NCBI RefSeq assembly: GCF_000178835.2
Contig: NC_015275.1
Coordinates: 3,687,001 to 3,751,000, forward strand
Reading direction: 5' to 3'
Length of the DNA stretch: 64,000 bases
DNA from: Cellulosilyticum lentocellum DSM 5427
Lineage (GTDB): Bacteria > Bacillota > Clostridia > Lachnospirales > Cellulosilyticaceae
Part shown: positions 1-11,716 of the stretch, piece by piece
Numbering within the stretch: the stretch's first letter is position 1
Layout of the letters: each line of letters starts with the position of its first letter
Translations under genes and position numbers: made by a program
Notes under the pieces: generated by a model
What the model saw: only the letters and a program-made list of their open reading frames with translations
The model's database searches: none
What the model was told of the DNA's origin: nothing

Positions 1-3000
1 GCATTCCTGCTGATACTGGATTACCATTTGCTCTTAGTGGTGTAAATCGGGTACGTCCATTTGCAAGATTAATACGTGTTGTATTAACCTTGGCCAGTTT
101 TTGACCTGACTGTAAATTAGCAGAGTTACCCGCTCCCCGAGATACTACTCCCTTTTTTAACCTTCCTAATTTACTACCAATATTGCTAACTGTTCTTGCT
201 GTTCCATATGCACCTGCTGCTGTACTAAATAAATTTACTTGGTATTTTACAAAATCCTCCGGTGATAACTCACCGCTTAATAATGGACCTGTCTGTGTAT
301 ATACACCATATACAGGTGCTGTTATAATATTTTGACTTGGATCAGAATTTGTTATGCCCCTCCATAATGTTGGAATAACCTCGTCTGGATATGCCATTGC
401 AAAGCCTGCACTTTCACCAATTCCTCTACATATGCTCTCAGCAGCTATAAAGGGCGTCATTAGATAAAGTGTTGTTTGTGTCAACCAGTTATCCAATTTA
501 TACGCCTGCATATCTAACTCATATTGTTCTTGCGTATAGACATATCTTGGTGTCAGCTGCTCTGCTAGATATTCTTCTGGTGGGACTCCCGCTTTTCGCA
601 TCATTGTCTTTGCTTCGTCTGGTATTCCTGTGTAAAGTCCAAAAGGATCAATCCCACTAATAGGGTTTCCATTTGCATAAGCAAAGCGATTAAGGGTTAT
701 GGCATTGTCTAAGCTTCCTTGGACAACATCTTGATTGATAAAGCGTTTAATCTCGGGATTATAGTACCTAGCCCTCATATAGTAGAGGCCATTAGCATCT
801 GTTTCTACACCATACTTTCCATTGTAGAGGAATGATGTAGTTACTTTGCCCGTCTTATTAAGCAATTCTCCGTATGGACCATAGGTGTAACTGGCTATTG
901 TACTGCCACTTTTATTAGTGATAGCTACGGTACTGCCTCTGTTATCAAAGTGATAGGTTGCGTATTCACCACCTTCTACTTGCATGATTAAGCCTAAGCC
1001 ATAAATGTACTGACGAACTGTATCGCCTTTCTTTTCCTCTATGACTCTTGAGAGCTGGCTACTAGTGGTGTCTACTACATAGGTTGTTTGTTTACCATTG
1101 GTGATCTGACCTATGCGATTATTTTCAGCATCGTATTGATAGGTTGTACCACCTGCCTCTATCAGTCTATTTCTAGCATCATATTTAAAGTCTACCATCT
1201 TGCCATCTAACGGACCGTAAATCATGTTACCGCTAGCATCATATTTCACTTCTATGCCATTGTAAGTCAGGAGTTTGTTACCCTTTCCATATGTCATAAC
1301 GGTTTCGCCATTGGTAATCTGAGTAGTAGCAACATTAACGCCTTCTTCTTCTTTGATTTTACCACCGGCATCATAGTCAAAGCTATAATTGATAATGATT
1401 TTTCCTGAGCTTGCTTTTTCTATAATGCTCTTAACCTGGTAAGCATCATCATAAGTCATTTCCCTTGTAGTCCCATTAGGTCGTGTGATTGTTCTAAGCT
1501 TGCCATTAAGGTCATATTGATAGTGGGTTTTGCCCCCGTTAAAGTCTATAACATCTGTAAGTAACCCTGAATGGTCATAGTAATAGGTTAGTACTTGTCC
1601 ACCTGGATAAGTTATTTGCTTCAGGTTACCTACTGCATCGTAGTCATATTTGATGATGTTGCCGTTAACATCCATATAGGTTTTGACACGATTAAGGGCA
1701 TCAAAGGTTCTAGTAATCGTTCCTGCTTTTGCTGCAATTACTTTTTCTAGATTGCCATTTTTATCATAAATGTAATTCGTGGTATCTACCTCATCTTGTA
1801 AGTACACGACCCGACCTGCACCATCATACTTATAAGTGGCTAACTGTCCTCGTGGATTAGTCACGGTCTCTAATAGGTTAACGTCGTTATAGGTGTAGGT
1901 GTACATGGTACGAATAGGTGTGGTTTCTTGTATAAGGTTTCCTACTACATCATATTTATAACTTTGTACGTTATTTTCTGGATCTGTGATACTTTCCACT
2001 TGCCCCTTTGGATTATAAGTAGCTGATGTAGTCACTGGTAAAAGGCGATCGGCTGTTGGTGGATCAACTACCTTAATCAGATTTCCTCTATTGTCACATT
2101 CCCTTTGCTTGATTTGATTCATGGCATCAATGGATTTAAAGAGACGATTCATGTTGTCATATTCATAGGTTGTTGTATAGCCTAGTCCATTGGTTGTGGT
2201 TTTTAAGTTAGAAGCTTCATCATAAACATTTTGCTGAACCAGGACATTGAAGCCATCATAAACAGATTTAACATTGCCACGTTCATCATACAGTGTTCTA
2301 GTAGTCCTTCCTTCTTCATCTGTAGCTAGTTCTATCTTTCCTATGTCATTGTACTTCATCTTTTTTACATAACCGAGAGGATTAGTAACGGTTAAGACTC
2401 TATTTTCATTGTCATACGTATAACGTGTGATTCCGCCTAATGCATCAGTTACTGTTTCTAGATTATCTAAGGTATCATAAGTGTAACTTGTAACATTTCC
2501 TTTGGCATCTGTAATCGTGCGTTGTCTTCCCCATTTATCATAAGTGTAAGAGGTCGTTTCTAATGCGCCATTGGTTGCTGTTAATACATTGCCAAGTACG
2601 TCATAGTTTTGGCTTGTTACATAACGTTTTGGATCTACTGTCTTTTCTAACTGTCCTAGCGCATCATAGTAATAGGTGTAAGTGTGATTATTGCCATCTG
2701 TTTGCGTCCTCACATGATTAGCATCATCATATGTATAGCTTGTGGTACCGGTCTGTGGTGTTGTCACTTCCGATACATTGCCGGCTGCATCATACCTATA
2801 GGATGTCATTCCATTATTTCTATCAAGTATCGTCTTAACTTGATTGTTTGCATTATAAGTCATTTGCTCTGTGGTGCCGTCTGCATACTTAGTGTATTTA
2901 GGTTGCCCTTTAATGGTATAGAAATACTCTGTGACATTACCCCTGGGGTCAATCTCTTTTACCTTGTTGCCCCATTTGTCATACTCATAACTTATAATTC

Positions 3001-6000
3001 CTTTACTATCTTTTTGTTTAAGTAGTAGGCCACGTTTATCATATTCATAGCTTACTTTATTGCCTGCTTGATCTATAGTCGAGAGCAGCTGTCCTACGGC
3101 ATTATAAATATAGGTAGTCACCTTTCCTTCTCTATCAGTGGTAGTCCTTGGATAACCATAACTATCATAGGTAACTGTTGTTGTATTTCCTTTGTAGTCC
3201 CTAGTTGATTTGATTAGACCTGCTTCTCTGTCATAAACAGCATTAACCGCTTTCCCTTCATAATAATCTTCTTTTGTCATAGCTTGTAAAAAGCCATTGC
3301 CATCATATACATAAGAAGTTATAGCTCCTGTTGGTAATGTCGTTGTCATAAGCTGGTTATCTGCTCTATAGGTATTTGCTGTTACGTTACCCTTAGCATC
3401 TGTGGTCGTTAATAAATTTCGCCTATCATCATAAGTATAAATAGTGGTATTGCCTAAAGCATCTATCACTTTAGTCGTATCACCGTAGTCATTATATTCA
3501 AATCGGCTAGTATGTCCATTGCCATCAGTGGCGCCTATTTTACGGTGATTTTCATTATAAGTAAAGTAGTAGGTGTTACCTAAGGCATCTACTTCCTTCA
3601 CTAACTGACCATCTTGATCTACTGTGCGATAGCTAGTATTGCCTACATCATCTGTAGTCTTAAGAATTATATAAGTTAAATCCCCTTCTTTTTTCTTTTC
3701 ATAGGCATATTTTTCAGTATAACCTTCAGGATAGGTTTGAGAAATAACACGTTTAGATTTGTCATATCCAATCTTAACAAAAGTATAACCTTCTGCATTA
3801 ATACCACTTTCAATTAAACCTTTGTTATTATAAGTAAATGTAGTGGTATTACCAATGGCATTGGTAATAGCCTCTAGTAACCCCTCATTATTATAACGTA
3901 AGCTGACATGGCGTCCTTTCGTATCACTGACAGTGGTTAACTTTTTATTAGAGTAATCTAAAATGATACTTTCACCAATACTTTGATCTGTTATAAGACA
4001 TACCTGTCCATCTTCATTATAATCTAGTGATAAGACCTGCCCTATCTTGTTCTTCATTTCTACAAGACGTCCTTGCTTATTATAGGTATGTACTTGGAAA
4101 TCAGAACGTTCTAGTACATAGTCTCCTTCTTTATTAATCGTTAATTTATCTCTTGTGGTCTGCCAATCATCTGCTAGGTAAGCCTTTTCGGTTTCATCAT
4201 AGGTATAGATGGTCCCTTGTCCAGGTCTCCAATAAATAATAACTTCTGTAGCTGACTTTTTCTGTACATAGGAATCAAATGTATGACTCCAGCCTTGACC
4301 TAATGCTGACTTCTTCGTTTGTTTGGAATTATATTCAATGCCAAAGTTTAAAGAATTCGAACCATTTACAGCAAGCAAAGTTTGATTTAATAGCTGCGCG
4401 CCAGTAACAATATCTATGCCTTCATCTGTAACAGCTTCTTGGCAGCTTGCATCTCTTAACCTACTATTACTTTGCTTAACAGGTAATAAAGTTACTTTTT
4501 TATTAATAGTTGTATTAAGCCCTGTGACAAACAGCTTTTTCAGTAAATATTCAGCTTCAAATCCTTCATCATTCTCCTCTGGAAATGTAATTTGAGTAGT
4601 GTACTGGAATTTCAATGTTTGGTTTGGATAAAATTCCTTTATTTTTACTTGTTCACCCAGTTCAAGTACATTGAGTTCTTCTGCATTTTCATAAGTAATT
4701 TCATAAACTGGAGAATCATAAGTTGCAACGATTTCTTCTCCTACTTGTTTATAAGATTCTATATCTCCTGGCGTGAGCATCATATCGTAAACTGGCTTAT
4801 CTGACACATTGGTTAATTCTATATCAATGACGTAATCTTCTCCTGAAATAGCTTTCTCTGGTGCTTCTACATACATATAAAGCGCCGAACTTCCCCATAC
4901 CTTGAGAGGCGATGCATTCTTAAAGGTGAGATGCTGTGGTAAACCAAAGGGCTCTAAAATACCATTGACGATTACATCTAATGTATAATCCCCTTCTTTG
5001 TCACCACGTACATACCAAACTGCTTCGCTTTGCTGTCCACCTGCTAAGTCTTCTAGTTCTTTTTCAAAGCTTTGTTCCTCTTTAGTAGGTGCTAGGCTTA
5101 AACCATCTGGCAAATTAAGCTTGGCTGTAATTTCATCTAAACTAATCTCTGGTACACTTTGGTTAATGATTTCTAGCCTTACTTCAAAAAATTCTTTAAG
5201 GCACTGGATTTCCATAGGGACTTTTAATACATAGATAGTAGGAACTTCTCCACTAGAGCCACCGCCACTTGGTGGTGTACCATAAACATAATAGTTACTA
5301 CCTCCTCCACTAAAGGCATAATAAGCTCCTTTACCACCACTACCTGTATACATTTGCCCACTTGAATTAACAAAGACAGTATGAGTTTCCTTCTCCACTA
5401 CACCCTCATGTTCTTTTTGCTCAAATTCAAAATTAATAGCCACTTCAAAGATCTGAAGATTATCAGGATCTTTAGTATCAATGCCTAAATCTTTGATTTC
5501 CTTAATATCAAGAGGAGTAATAATAACATCACCTTTGGTAATGCCTTCTTTTTTCACATCAAGGACAATGGTCTTAGTTTCTCCTGCTTCTAGATAAACA
5601 CTTTCGCCAGCTTCTCCCTTCTCTCCAGCAAAAGCAGCAATACTATAGTTATCCGGTATTAAGTTCACTTCTAGTTTTCCAAAAGAGGTCTTGTAAAATA
5701 AATTCTCTGTATTCACCGTGTTTGAAGCAATATAAATATTAGCATCACACACACTACTATCATAGCTATTTCTAACGTCTATAATAAGCTTTGCAACGGC
5801 TTCCTTTGGAAGTGGTTCAACCTCTATCACCTTCTTGGTTACATTACCGGCATAATCCTCGACTTCCAACTTCACTTCATATATAGCTTTTTTGTCAAAT
5901 AAATAGCTTACCGTGCTCTTTTCACCAATTAGTTTATCATTTATATACCATCTATAACTTTTTATACCACAGTTGTCAGTGGATGTACTTGCATCTAAGT

Positions 6001-9000
6001 AATAGGTTTCTCCAACAATTGCTTGGTTAAGGTTTACAAGTTCAGCCTTAGGTGCCTGTGTATCAGGTACATCATATGTGGTAAGGATTTGTTTTTCTTT
6101 TCCTTCATTTCCTTGTGCATCTATTGCTACTACACCATAGGTATATTGCTTTTGTGGCGTTAGCGCGTTATCAATGTATGTATTATTTTCTCCATAGTAT
6201 AATAACTGGCGCTTATTTCCTGTGTATCGATAAACCTTATATGTCGCCCCTTCTTCTTCACAATCAAACCAAACCTCTACTCCATTTTCAACAGTAGTTG
6301 CTTTAAAAGCCACATCACTAGGTGGTGTACGGTCAATATATATATCATATAATCTTTCTACACTTTTATTTCCTCTAATATCTATAGCTGTAATTCTAAA
6401 AGTTGCGATTCCTTGCCTAAGTGTACGTGTATCTATATTAAAATAGGTGCTAGCACTTGCTACTTTATTAAAGGATTGACTTGTTAATAAGATAAAGTTT
6501 TCTCTTCCTTCATCTTTTACTTCTATATTAATTTGTGCTAAATAGAAATCATCTTTTGCATAAATACTAAGTGCTTTCTTTAAGTCTATTTTATTATCCC
6601 AACTAGTAGACACAATAGTTGGTGGTGTTACATCTGCCATCACTTGATGTGTTGCATATATGGCTTCCTTTGATAAATTTCCAGCTTTATCTATAGTGTA
6701 TATACGGTATTCATAAGTTTCACCTGGGTCAACTAAGTAGTCTATCAAACTTTCTTCATTTGGTGGCCTTGTGGCAATGTTGGTGTAACTTGCTTCATTT
6801 TTTGCTCGTCTTTCTATCTTATACCCCACTATATCATTCATACTTTGTGGTTTAAGCCAATTTAAGACTAATGTGCCATTTTCTTCTTTTACCTCTAACT
6901 TTTCTAGGGCAGGTGGTGGCGTTTTATCTATCTCATTAATAAGAATCGGACATTTGTCATCTCCCATTGCTACTAAATCTGCTCCTACCACTCTTGCTCT
7001 AATATAGATTGTCCCCTCTGCTTCATCTTCTAAAGTCATTGAATAGGAACCTGTATAAGCTTTAGGTGCGCCTAAAATAGAATACGTAATGATTTCGCTC
7101 CAGTTTATCTTATCCCTTGATTTTTCTAAGATAACAGCCTTAAGGCCTTTATTATGATATAGTGAGAATTGAATAGGGATTGCTTCATTGTATGCACCTT
7201 GATAAGGTCCAAATACACTCACTCCTCCTATCGCATCTACTTTATTCATAAAGAATATTTGACTGATGCTTGTTAATTGAACTTCATTATTGTTATTATA
7301 CTTATAAATGGTGACTTGATAATTTTTCTCCGGCTCAAGATTAGTCTTTGTAAAGCTTCGTTGTGTTAAGTCTAATTCTTCATTACACACTGCTGCTCCT
7401 GTTTCACGATCAATAATCTCAACTATATAATGCCCTAACCTTGAAGTATTCGTTCCTTCCCAGTCAATTTTAGCCGTTCCATCCCCAATTGTAATGTTCT
7501 TTAAAACAAGTGTATTATGTACTATTTGATATGAACTGATTAGTTCATTTTTATTTCCTAAAATATCCTCAACTTCATACTTAATCTTGATTGCTGTTTG
7601 TTTATTAGGCATCTCTAAATGCCCACTTAATCTAGTAAGACTGCTATTATTAGCAAAGCTCTTCCATTCTTCACCTGCTACATCCCAATAATACATTGCA
7701 AGCGTCTTAATACCATCATTATCAATTCCTTCTACTTCAAATACTGTTTCACTACTAATAGTATTTTCCATCGGTGAAATTACATTAATCTGTGGTTTTC
7801 CTTCAAGATTAATACCCGCCGTTATGACCTCTGAGTATTCGCTTTGTTGTTCGAATTGATCTATTGCAGTTACTTTATAATAATAAGGTTTGCTATTTAA
7901 TACAGAAGTATCTCTAAATTGTAATGTTGAACTAGCTGGAATCTTCCCTATTACTTGAAATGTTTGATTATCCTCTGAACGATAAATTTGATAAGCTATA
8001 ACATCCTTCTCTATATTATTATCAAAAGAAAGTACTACACTTGTTTCATCTGCCTTACCAACTAAGTTATGAGGTGATTGGGGTGCGGTCCTATCTACAC
8101 TATATCTCGCTATCATTTCTGCATTATGGCCTACATTGTTATAAACTGTATAACGAATCTGATAATTATTAGATAGAAGCTCTTTAATCTGCCATTCATA
8201 GGTAAACCATTTATAGTCCTCATTGAAACGACTTACTTGTACATCAGTTGCTAATACTTCCCAATTCACTCCATCTAAAGAAACTTCGAATTTGGCGTAT
8301 CCATCCTCAATATTTTTATCATTTATGCAAACAATTTCAAGTTTTTGACCTTTCTCTCCACCTATAGTAGCTCCTTGATCTGGGGTAACCTGAACAAGCT
8401 GGATTGTACTAGCTGTAACAGCTAATTGCTCGGATAACTCTGATTTATTACCCGAACTATCTATAGCTTCTATTTGATAGGTGTAATTGGTATCTGCTTT
8501 GATTGCATTATCAATATATAAAGCAGTATCACTACGTCCAACTAGCTCTCCATCTCTATATATTTGATAATAAGCTACACTTATATTGTCTACAGAAGGC
8601 TCCCAATTGAAAATAGTCTTAGATTTAAGTCCTAAATGATCTGGCTTACTTGGTGGTTGTATATCCAGACTTGTATAGACTTCTAGTAAATTGCTTGCTT
8701 CGGCAGTATTACCTGCTTTGTCATAAGCTATGATTTGGTATGTATATGCTTTATTCGCTTCTAGCTTTGTATCTGTATACCGAGTAGCGGTTACATCTAT
8801 TAATTGCTCACCATTTCGATAGATGGTATAACCGCCAAAAGCATAGTTATCTTCGCTCTTATCCCATTCAAATGTAACCTCTGTATTATCTACGGCTACC
8901 ACTCTTACCTGTGTTATAGTAGGGCCCATATTGTCATAGATAACAGCCTTACTTCTATAGGATTCATTGCCATCATTATCAAAGGAAGATACTGTGTAAC

Positions 9001-9056
9001 GATATAAGCCGCCCTCTTCTACTTGATCTATAAAACGTGGATCTATATTAAATAAG
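1..9056 (-). pseudogene. Giant secreted Rhs/YD-repeat protein, body (5' cut by IS3, 3' beyond window)
   Basis: An open frame of about 3,000 codons runs from the IS junction to the window edge with no stop. The order is: the tail of an FN3 domain (reading FNIDPRF near 9050), many FN3 and Ig-like domains (about 8940-6080), a PKD-like domain (about 6070-5820), a carboxypeptidase-regulatory-like domain and a Gly/Ser-rich stretch (about 5350-5250). A Rhs core opens at about 4440 with DIVTGAQ. Dozens of YD repeats (YTYD, YEYD, LGNVT types) fill 4100-900, and the core ends at RYYNPEIKRF and DPFGLY near 640. Beyond DPFGLY lies a hydrophobic pre-toxin stretch, then a C-terminal domain starting RTRFTPLRANGNPVSAG that the window cuts off. 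Rhs cores are known to form a beta-cage around a C-terminal toxin; what this terminal domain does is not visible. The layout parallels the giant gene at 12,570-22,718. The IS separates this body from its signal peptide, so I treat it as disrupted. Confidence 0.85.
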
Positions 9057-9069
9057 TAGACACGATTTG
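9057..9069 (+). repeat. Left terminal inverted repeat of the IS3 element
   Basis: TAGACACGATTTG matches the reverse complement of the right end (TGGACACGATTTG) at 12 of 13 positions. The outer limit is uncertain because the neighbouring bases do not form a clear duplication. Confidence 0.7.
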
Positions 9070-9113
9070 ATATTAGTGATTATATTAAAGTAGACACAAA
9101 AGGAGGTGCCCAC

Positions 9114-9398
9114 ATGGCAACTAAACAAACTCGTTATGATGAAGATTTTAAAAAATCAATCGTTGCACTTTATCATAATGGCAAAACTCAGACTTCTCTC
9201 TGCCAAGAATATGATATTTCACAGACTTCTCTCGCTAAATGGATTAAACAATATTCTACTGTTGAAACCGATGATGGCAAAGTCCTAACTGCTAAACAAA
9301 TTAAAGAAATGCAAAAAAGAATGGCTCAACTTGAGGAAGAGAACCTCATATTAAAAAAAGCGATTGCCATATTCACGCCACACTCTCTGAGCGACTAG
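9114..9398 (+). CDS. IS3-family transposase OrfA (helix-turn-helix)
   Basis: This 94-residue protein binds the element's ends. The N-terminal half is a transposase_8/IS911-type helix-turn-helix (YDEDFKKSIVALYHNG, then TSLAKWIKQY). The C-terminal part is a leucine-zipper-like coiled coil (MQKRMAQLEEENLILKKA). The start is set by AAAGGAGGTGCCCAC just upstream of the ATG. The gene overlaps orfB in the -1 frame, and the heptamer at 9353-9360 lies inside the coiled-coil codons, as usual for IS3 elements. An ATG eight bases earlier in another frame has no matching product. Confidence 0.9.
   Translation: MATKQTRYDEDFKKSIVALYHNGKTQTSLCQEYDISQTSLAKWIKQYSTVETDDGKVLTAKQIKEMQKRMAQLEEENLILKKAIAIFTPHSLSD
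9353..9360 (+). other. Programmed -1 frameshift site (A7G) between orfA and orfB
   Basis: The run AAAAAAAG is read TTA AAA AAA GCG in the orfA frame. A one-base backward slip continues as AGC GAT TGC CAT and opens the orfB frame without a stop. A6-7G slippery runs are the known signal for OrfAB fusion in IS3 elements. I have not folded a downstream stimulatory structure. Confidence 0.7.
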
Positions 9399-10255
9399 AT
9401 GCTGTTTATAAACTACGTTTTCAGCATGATATTAAAACCCTTTGCCGCGTACTTAACGTAAATCGCAGCACTTACTATAAGCACTTCAACTCCGAACCTG
9501 CTCCAAGAGTAAAAGAGAATCTAAATATCAAACGTGTCATTCTTCAGATTTATTCTGACTATGATAAATGTCTTGGTGCTTATAAAATTACATATATCCT
9601 CAGTCGTGATTATGGTATAAACATCAGCGTGGGACGAGTGTACCGACTGATGCAATCAATGTCTCTTCCTAAAATGTCTACAGATAAACCTTGTAGAGTA
9701 AAACATCACAATCAGGGAGAATGCGATAATCACCTCCATCAGGAATTTAACCAAAAGGCTCCAAATCTTGTCTGGGCTAGTGATTTCACTTACATAAAAG
9801 TTAATGGTAAATGGTATTATCTTTGCATTGTCATGGACTTGTTTTCTAGAAAAATCATTGGTTGGCACATAGCTAGCAACCACGATGTCACCTTAACAAT
9901 GTCAGCTTTTAATAAGGCTTATAAAAGCCGTCATGTTCAGTATGGACTCATATTTCACTCTGACCAGGGAGCTGAGTATACTGCTTTTGCATTTAGAAAT
10001 CTCTTAGATTCCTATAATGTTGTGCAGTCATTTTCTAAAAAAGGATACCCTTTCGATAATGCTTGTTGTGAAAGTTTTTTCAAATATCTCAAAAAGAATC
10101 GCACCAATCGCAGAAGCTATCATACCCTAGAGGAACTTCGACTAGATATTTTCGAGTACATTGAAAATCTATATAACAATCGTCTTCCCCACGGTGCGAT
10201 TGGATATAAAACGCCAAATGAGTTAGAAGCAGAATACTGGGATCAGCACGCATAA
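9359..10255 (+). CDS. IS3-family transposase OrfB (DDE integrase), made as OrfAB by frameshift
   Basis: This is the catalytic part of the transposase. An HTH_21-like segment (NVNRSTYYKHF, then LGAYKITYILSRDYGI) precedes an rve integrase core. The DDE triad is visible: D in WASDFTYIKV, D in FHSDQGAEY and E in CCESFFKYLK. The C-terminal region with YNNRLPHGAIGYKTPNELE is typical of the family. An internal ATG at 9629 would give only the last 208 residues, without the HTH_21 part. The functional product therefore most likely comes from the frameshift at 9353-9360. No internal stop is present. Confidence 0.9.
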   Translation, partial: SDCHIHATLSERLDAVYKLRFQHDIKTLCRVLNVNRSTYYKHFNSEPAPRVKENLNIKRVILQIYSDYDKCLGAYKITYILSRDYGINISVGRVYRLMQSMSLPKMSTDKPCRVKHHNQGECDNHLHQEFNQKAPNLVWASDFTYIKVNGKWYYLCIVMDLFSRKIIGWHIASNHDVTLTMSAFNKAYKSRHVQYGLIFHSDQGAEYTAFAFRNLLDSYNVVQSFSKKGYPFDNACCESFFKYLKKNRTNRRSYHTLEELRLDIFEYIENLYNNRLPHGAIGYKTPNELEAEYWDQHA

Positions 10256-10283
10256 TTATTGATCTCAACAAATTTTTTCGTTA

Positions 10284-10296
10284 CAAATCGTGTCCA
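10284..10296 (-). repeat. Right terminal inverted repeat of the IS3 element
   Basis: CAAATCGTGTCCA is the inverted partner of the left end. The twelve bases 10,295-10,306 between the shared core and the Rhs fragment do not match the left flank, so the true element end may lie further out. Confidence 0.65.
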
Positions 10297-10305
10297 AACT
10301 ATTGA

Positions 10306-10584
10306 CTATACTCCATCATCTATACTATAACCATCTTCTATTTGGTTATACAGTGCTGTCACATTAAGCATACTTGATGTAGTTACTTCCATACTATTAT
10401 CTGCTATAACTTCTAGCATTGATGATGTGGTCTTTGGGTCTACATTATTACTTATTTTCATGCTCGTATTGACCACTGCATTAATCACATCACCTAATGC
10501 ACCTCTAAGCTCTTCCCCATATATTGTCTCAATTAATATAGCCCCCACTAATAAAAAGCATAAATATTTCTTTCTACTCCTCAT
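10306..10584 (-). pseudogene. N-terminal fragment of the IS-disrupted giant Rhs protein
   Basis: The fragment carries a signal peptide (MRSRKKYLCFLLVGAILIET) followed by about 70 residues and ends ...GYSIDDGV at a TAG a few bases before the IS. I chose the ATG at 10,584 because GGAGGGGAAT lies directly before it; an ATG at 10,596 is possible but weaker. It starts 17 bases after the stop of the YD-stalk gene, so the two are probably co-transcribed. Removing 9057-10,306 joins GGA GTA TA to C TTA TTT in frame (IDDGV-YLFNI). This fits one continuous gene with the body at 1-9056. Confidence 0.75.
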
Positions 10585-10601
10585 ATTCCCCTCCATAACC
10601 T

Positions 10602-11339
10602 CTATTTACTTACAATACTTAGCTGTTTCGTATTATTGTCCCAGCTATAACTCACTTCAAATGCCCTACATATATCCCCTATTGGTAAATAAGTTCTTCC
10701 ATTAATAATCTGTGCCTTTTCTAATAATGGTACCTCTATACCATTAACTAGCATATATGTTTTTCCTATGCCTATAACAATTCTCTTACTTCCTAGAATC
10801 TCTACTTCTTTTGTTTTTGCATGCCATTTAATCTGCTCTGGTGATATATTAAGTGCATATGCCAAATATCTTACAGGTACTAGCAATCTATTACTTTTTG
10901 AAATCATTACTGTTGCATCCATCTCTATAGTTTGTCCATTATATACAGCTATATTGCTATTTAATGTTAAGATTACTTGATTTGTAGTAACACTTTCTTT
11001 TTCTCTTCCTGCTGTATCATTCTTTACTCCACTATTTGTTTTATCACTCTCAGTATGATTCTCATTCTGCTTATCCTCGGAATCCTTTCCATCCCCCTTA
11101 TCTTCCTTTTCCCCTTCTTCAGGCTCTTTCTCTTCTCCCTCATTTGACTTATCCGCACCTGTAGTTGTGATTTTACATATATTTCCTGCATTATCATATT
11201 CATATTCAATACAAATACCACTCTCATACTCTACCCGTACTAACCTATTAAGATCATCATAAAAATACTCTGCTGCATAAATACTATTACCCATAAGTAA
11301 AAAAATCATTAGCCATATTATTACTCTCTTCTTCTTCAT
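10602..11339 (-). CDS. Secreted YD-repeat/stalk-domain protein (copy 2)
   Basis: This 245-residue exported protein has a signal peptide (MKKKRVIIWLMIFLLMGNS), one YD-type unit (YFYDDLNRLVRVEYESG, then IEYEYDNAGNI) and a Glu/Lys/Asp-rich linker of about 55 residues. The C-terminal region of about 110 residues is of the copper-amine-oxidase-N1-like 'stalk' type (LLVPVRYLAYALN, NGRTYLPIGDICRAF, YSWDNNTKQLSI). I chose the ATG at 11,339 because GGGAGGGAAT precedes it; an upstream ATG at 11,399 would put 20 extra residues before the signal peptide. It is a paralogue of 22,771-23,673, and both sit directly upstream of a giant Rhs gene. I infer a surface partner or anchor for the Rhs protein; no function is proven. 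Confidence 0.85.
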   Translation of the reverse strand: MKKKRVIIWLMIFLLMGNSIYAAEYFYDDLNRLVRVEYESGICIEYEYDNAGNICKITTTGADKSNEGEEKEPEEGEKEDKGDGKDSEDKQNENHTESDKTNSGVKNDTAGREKESVTTNQVILTLNSNIAVYNGQTIEMDATVMISKSNRLLVPVRYLAYALNISPEQIKWHAKTKEVEILGSKRIVIGIGKTYMLVNGIEVPLLEKAQIINGRTYLPIGDICRAFEVSYSWDNNTKQLSIVSK

Positions 11340-11441
11340 ATTCCCTCCCAAAATTACCAAATATAAAATAATTTTAATATATTTTAAATATTTATTCAAT
11401 TATTTTAATTTTAAATATTTTATTCCGTCAAATTTAAAAGG

Positions 11442-11481
11442 GCTCTCGCATTAGCTGATTTTAATCTGCTAATGCGAGAGC
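11442..11481 (-). terminator. Rho-independent terminator after the first Rhs cassette
   Basis: A perfect 14-bp stem (GCTCTCGCATTAGC and its complement) has a 12-base loop and a T-rich stretch on the minus-strand side. It closes the transcription unit containing the giant Rhs gene, the candidate immunity gene and the decayed core fragment. T-richness on both sides means it could act in both directions. Confidence 0.75.
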
Positions 11482-11716
11482 TGATTTTTATATCTTTTAT
11501 GAATAATGCTATGACTTATAATTCACTACCACAAATAATACAGGCTATACTTAAACCACAGATTTTCTGCATTTTTTAGCGTCTACATTTTTGATAGTAA
11601 AAAAAGAATACTTTCAGCGAGTCTACCGGCAAATGAATAATTCTCCTTTATCTATCCTCAATATTTTTCTCTTTTTATCAACTATAACCAGTACCTTCGT
11701 CTTTTTTTCCTAGACT
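11482..11716. other. Intergenic stretch without a recognisable gene
   Basis: The minus strand has several stops in every reading I tried. It lies where the toxin part of the decayed Rhs end would be expected, so it may be a worn-out toxin/immunity remnant, but no motif supports this. Confidence 0.4.

Larger units (their letters stand above)
9057..10296 (+). mobile_element. IS3-family insertion sequence
   Basis: About 1.24 kb with overlapping orfA and orfB. Imperfect terminal inverted repeats share GACACGATTTG at both ends. The element lies opposite to the giant Rhs gene it interrupts. I see no clear target-site duplication, so the ends could be off by up to about 12 bases. The transposase catalytic residues are present and the frameshift signal is intact, so the element may still be active. 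Confidence 0.88.

Noticed and set aside
9629-9631. ATG as the start of orfB
   Set aside because: The orfB frame is open and conserved from 9359; the A7G frameshift is the standard way to enter it in IS3 elements.
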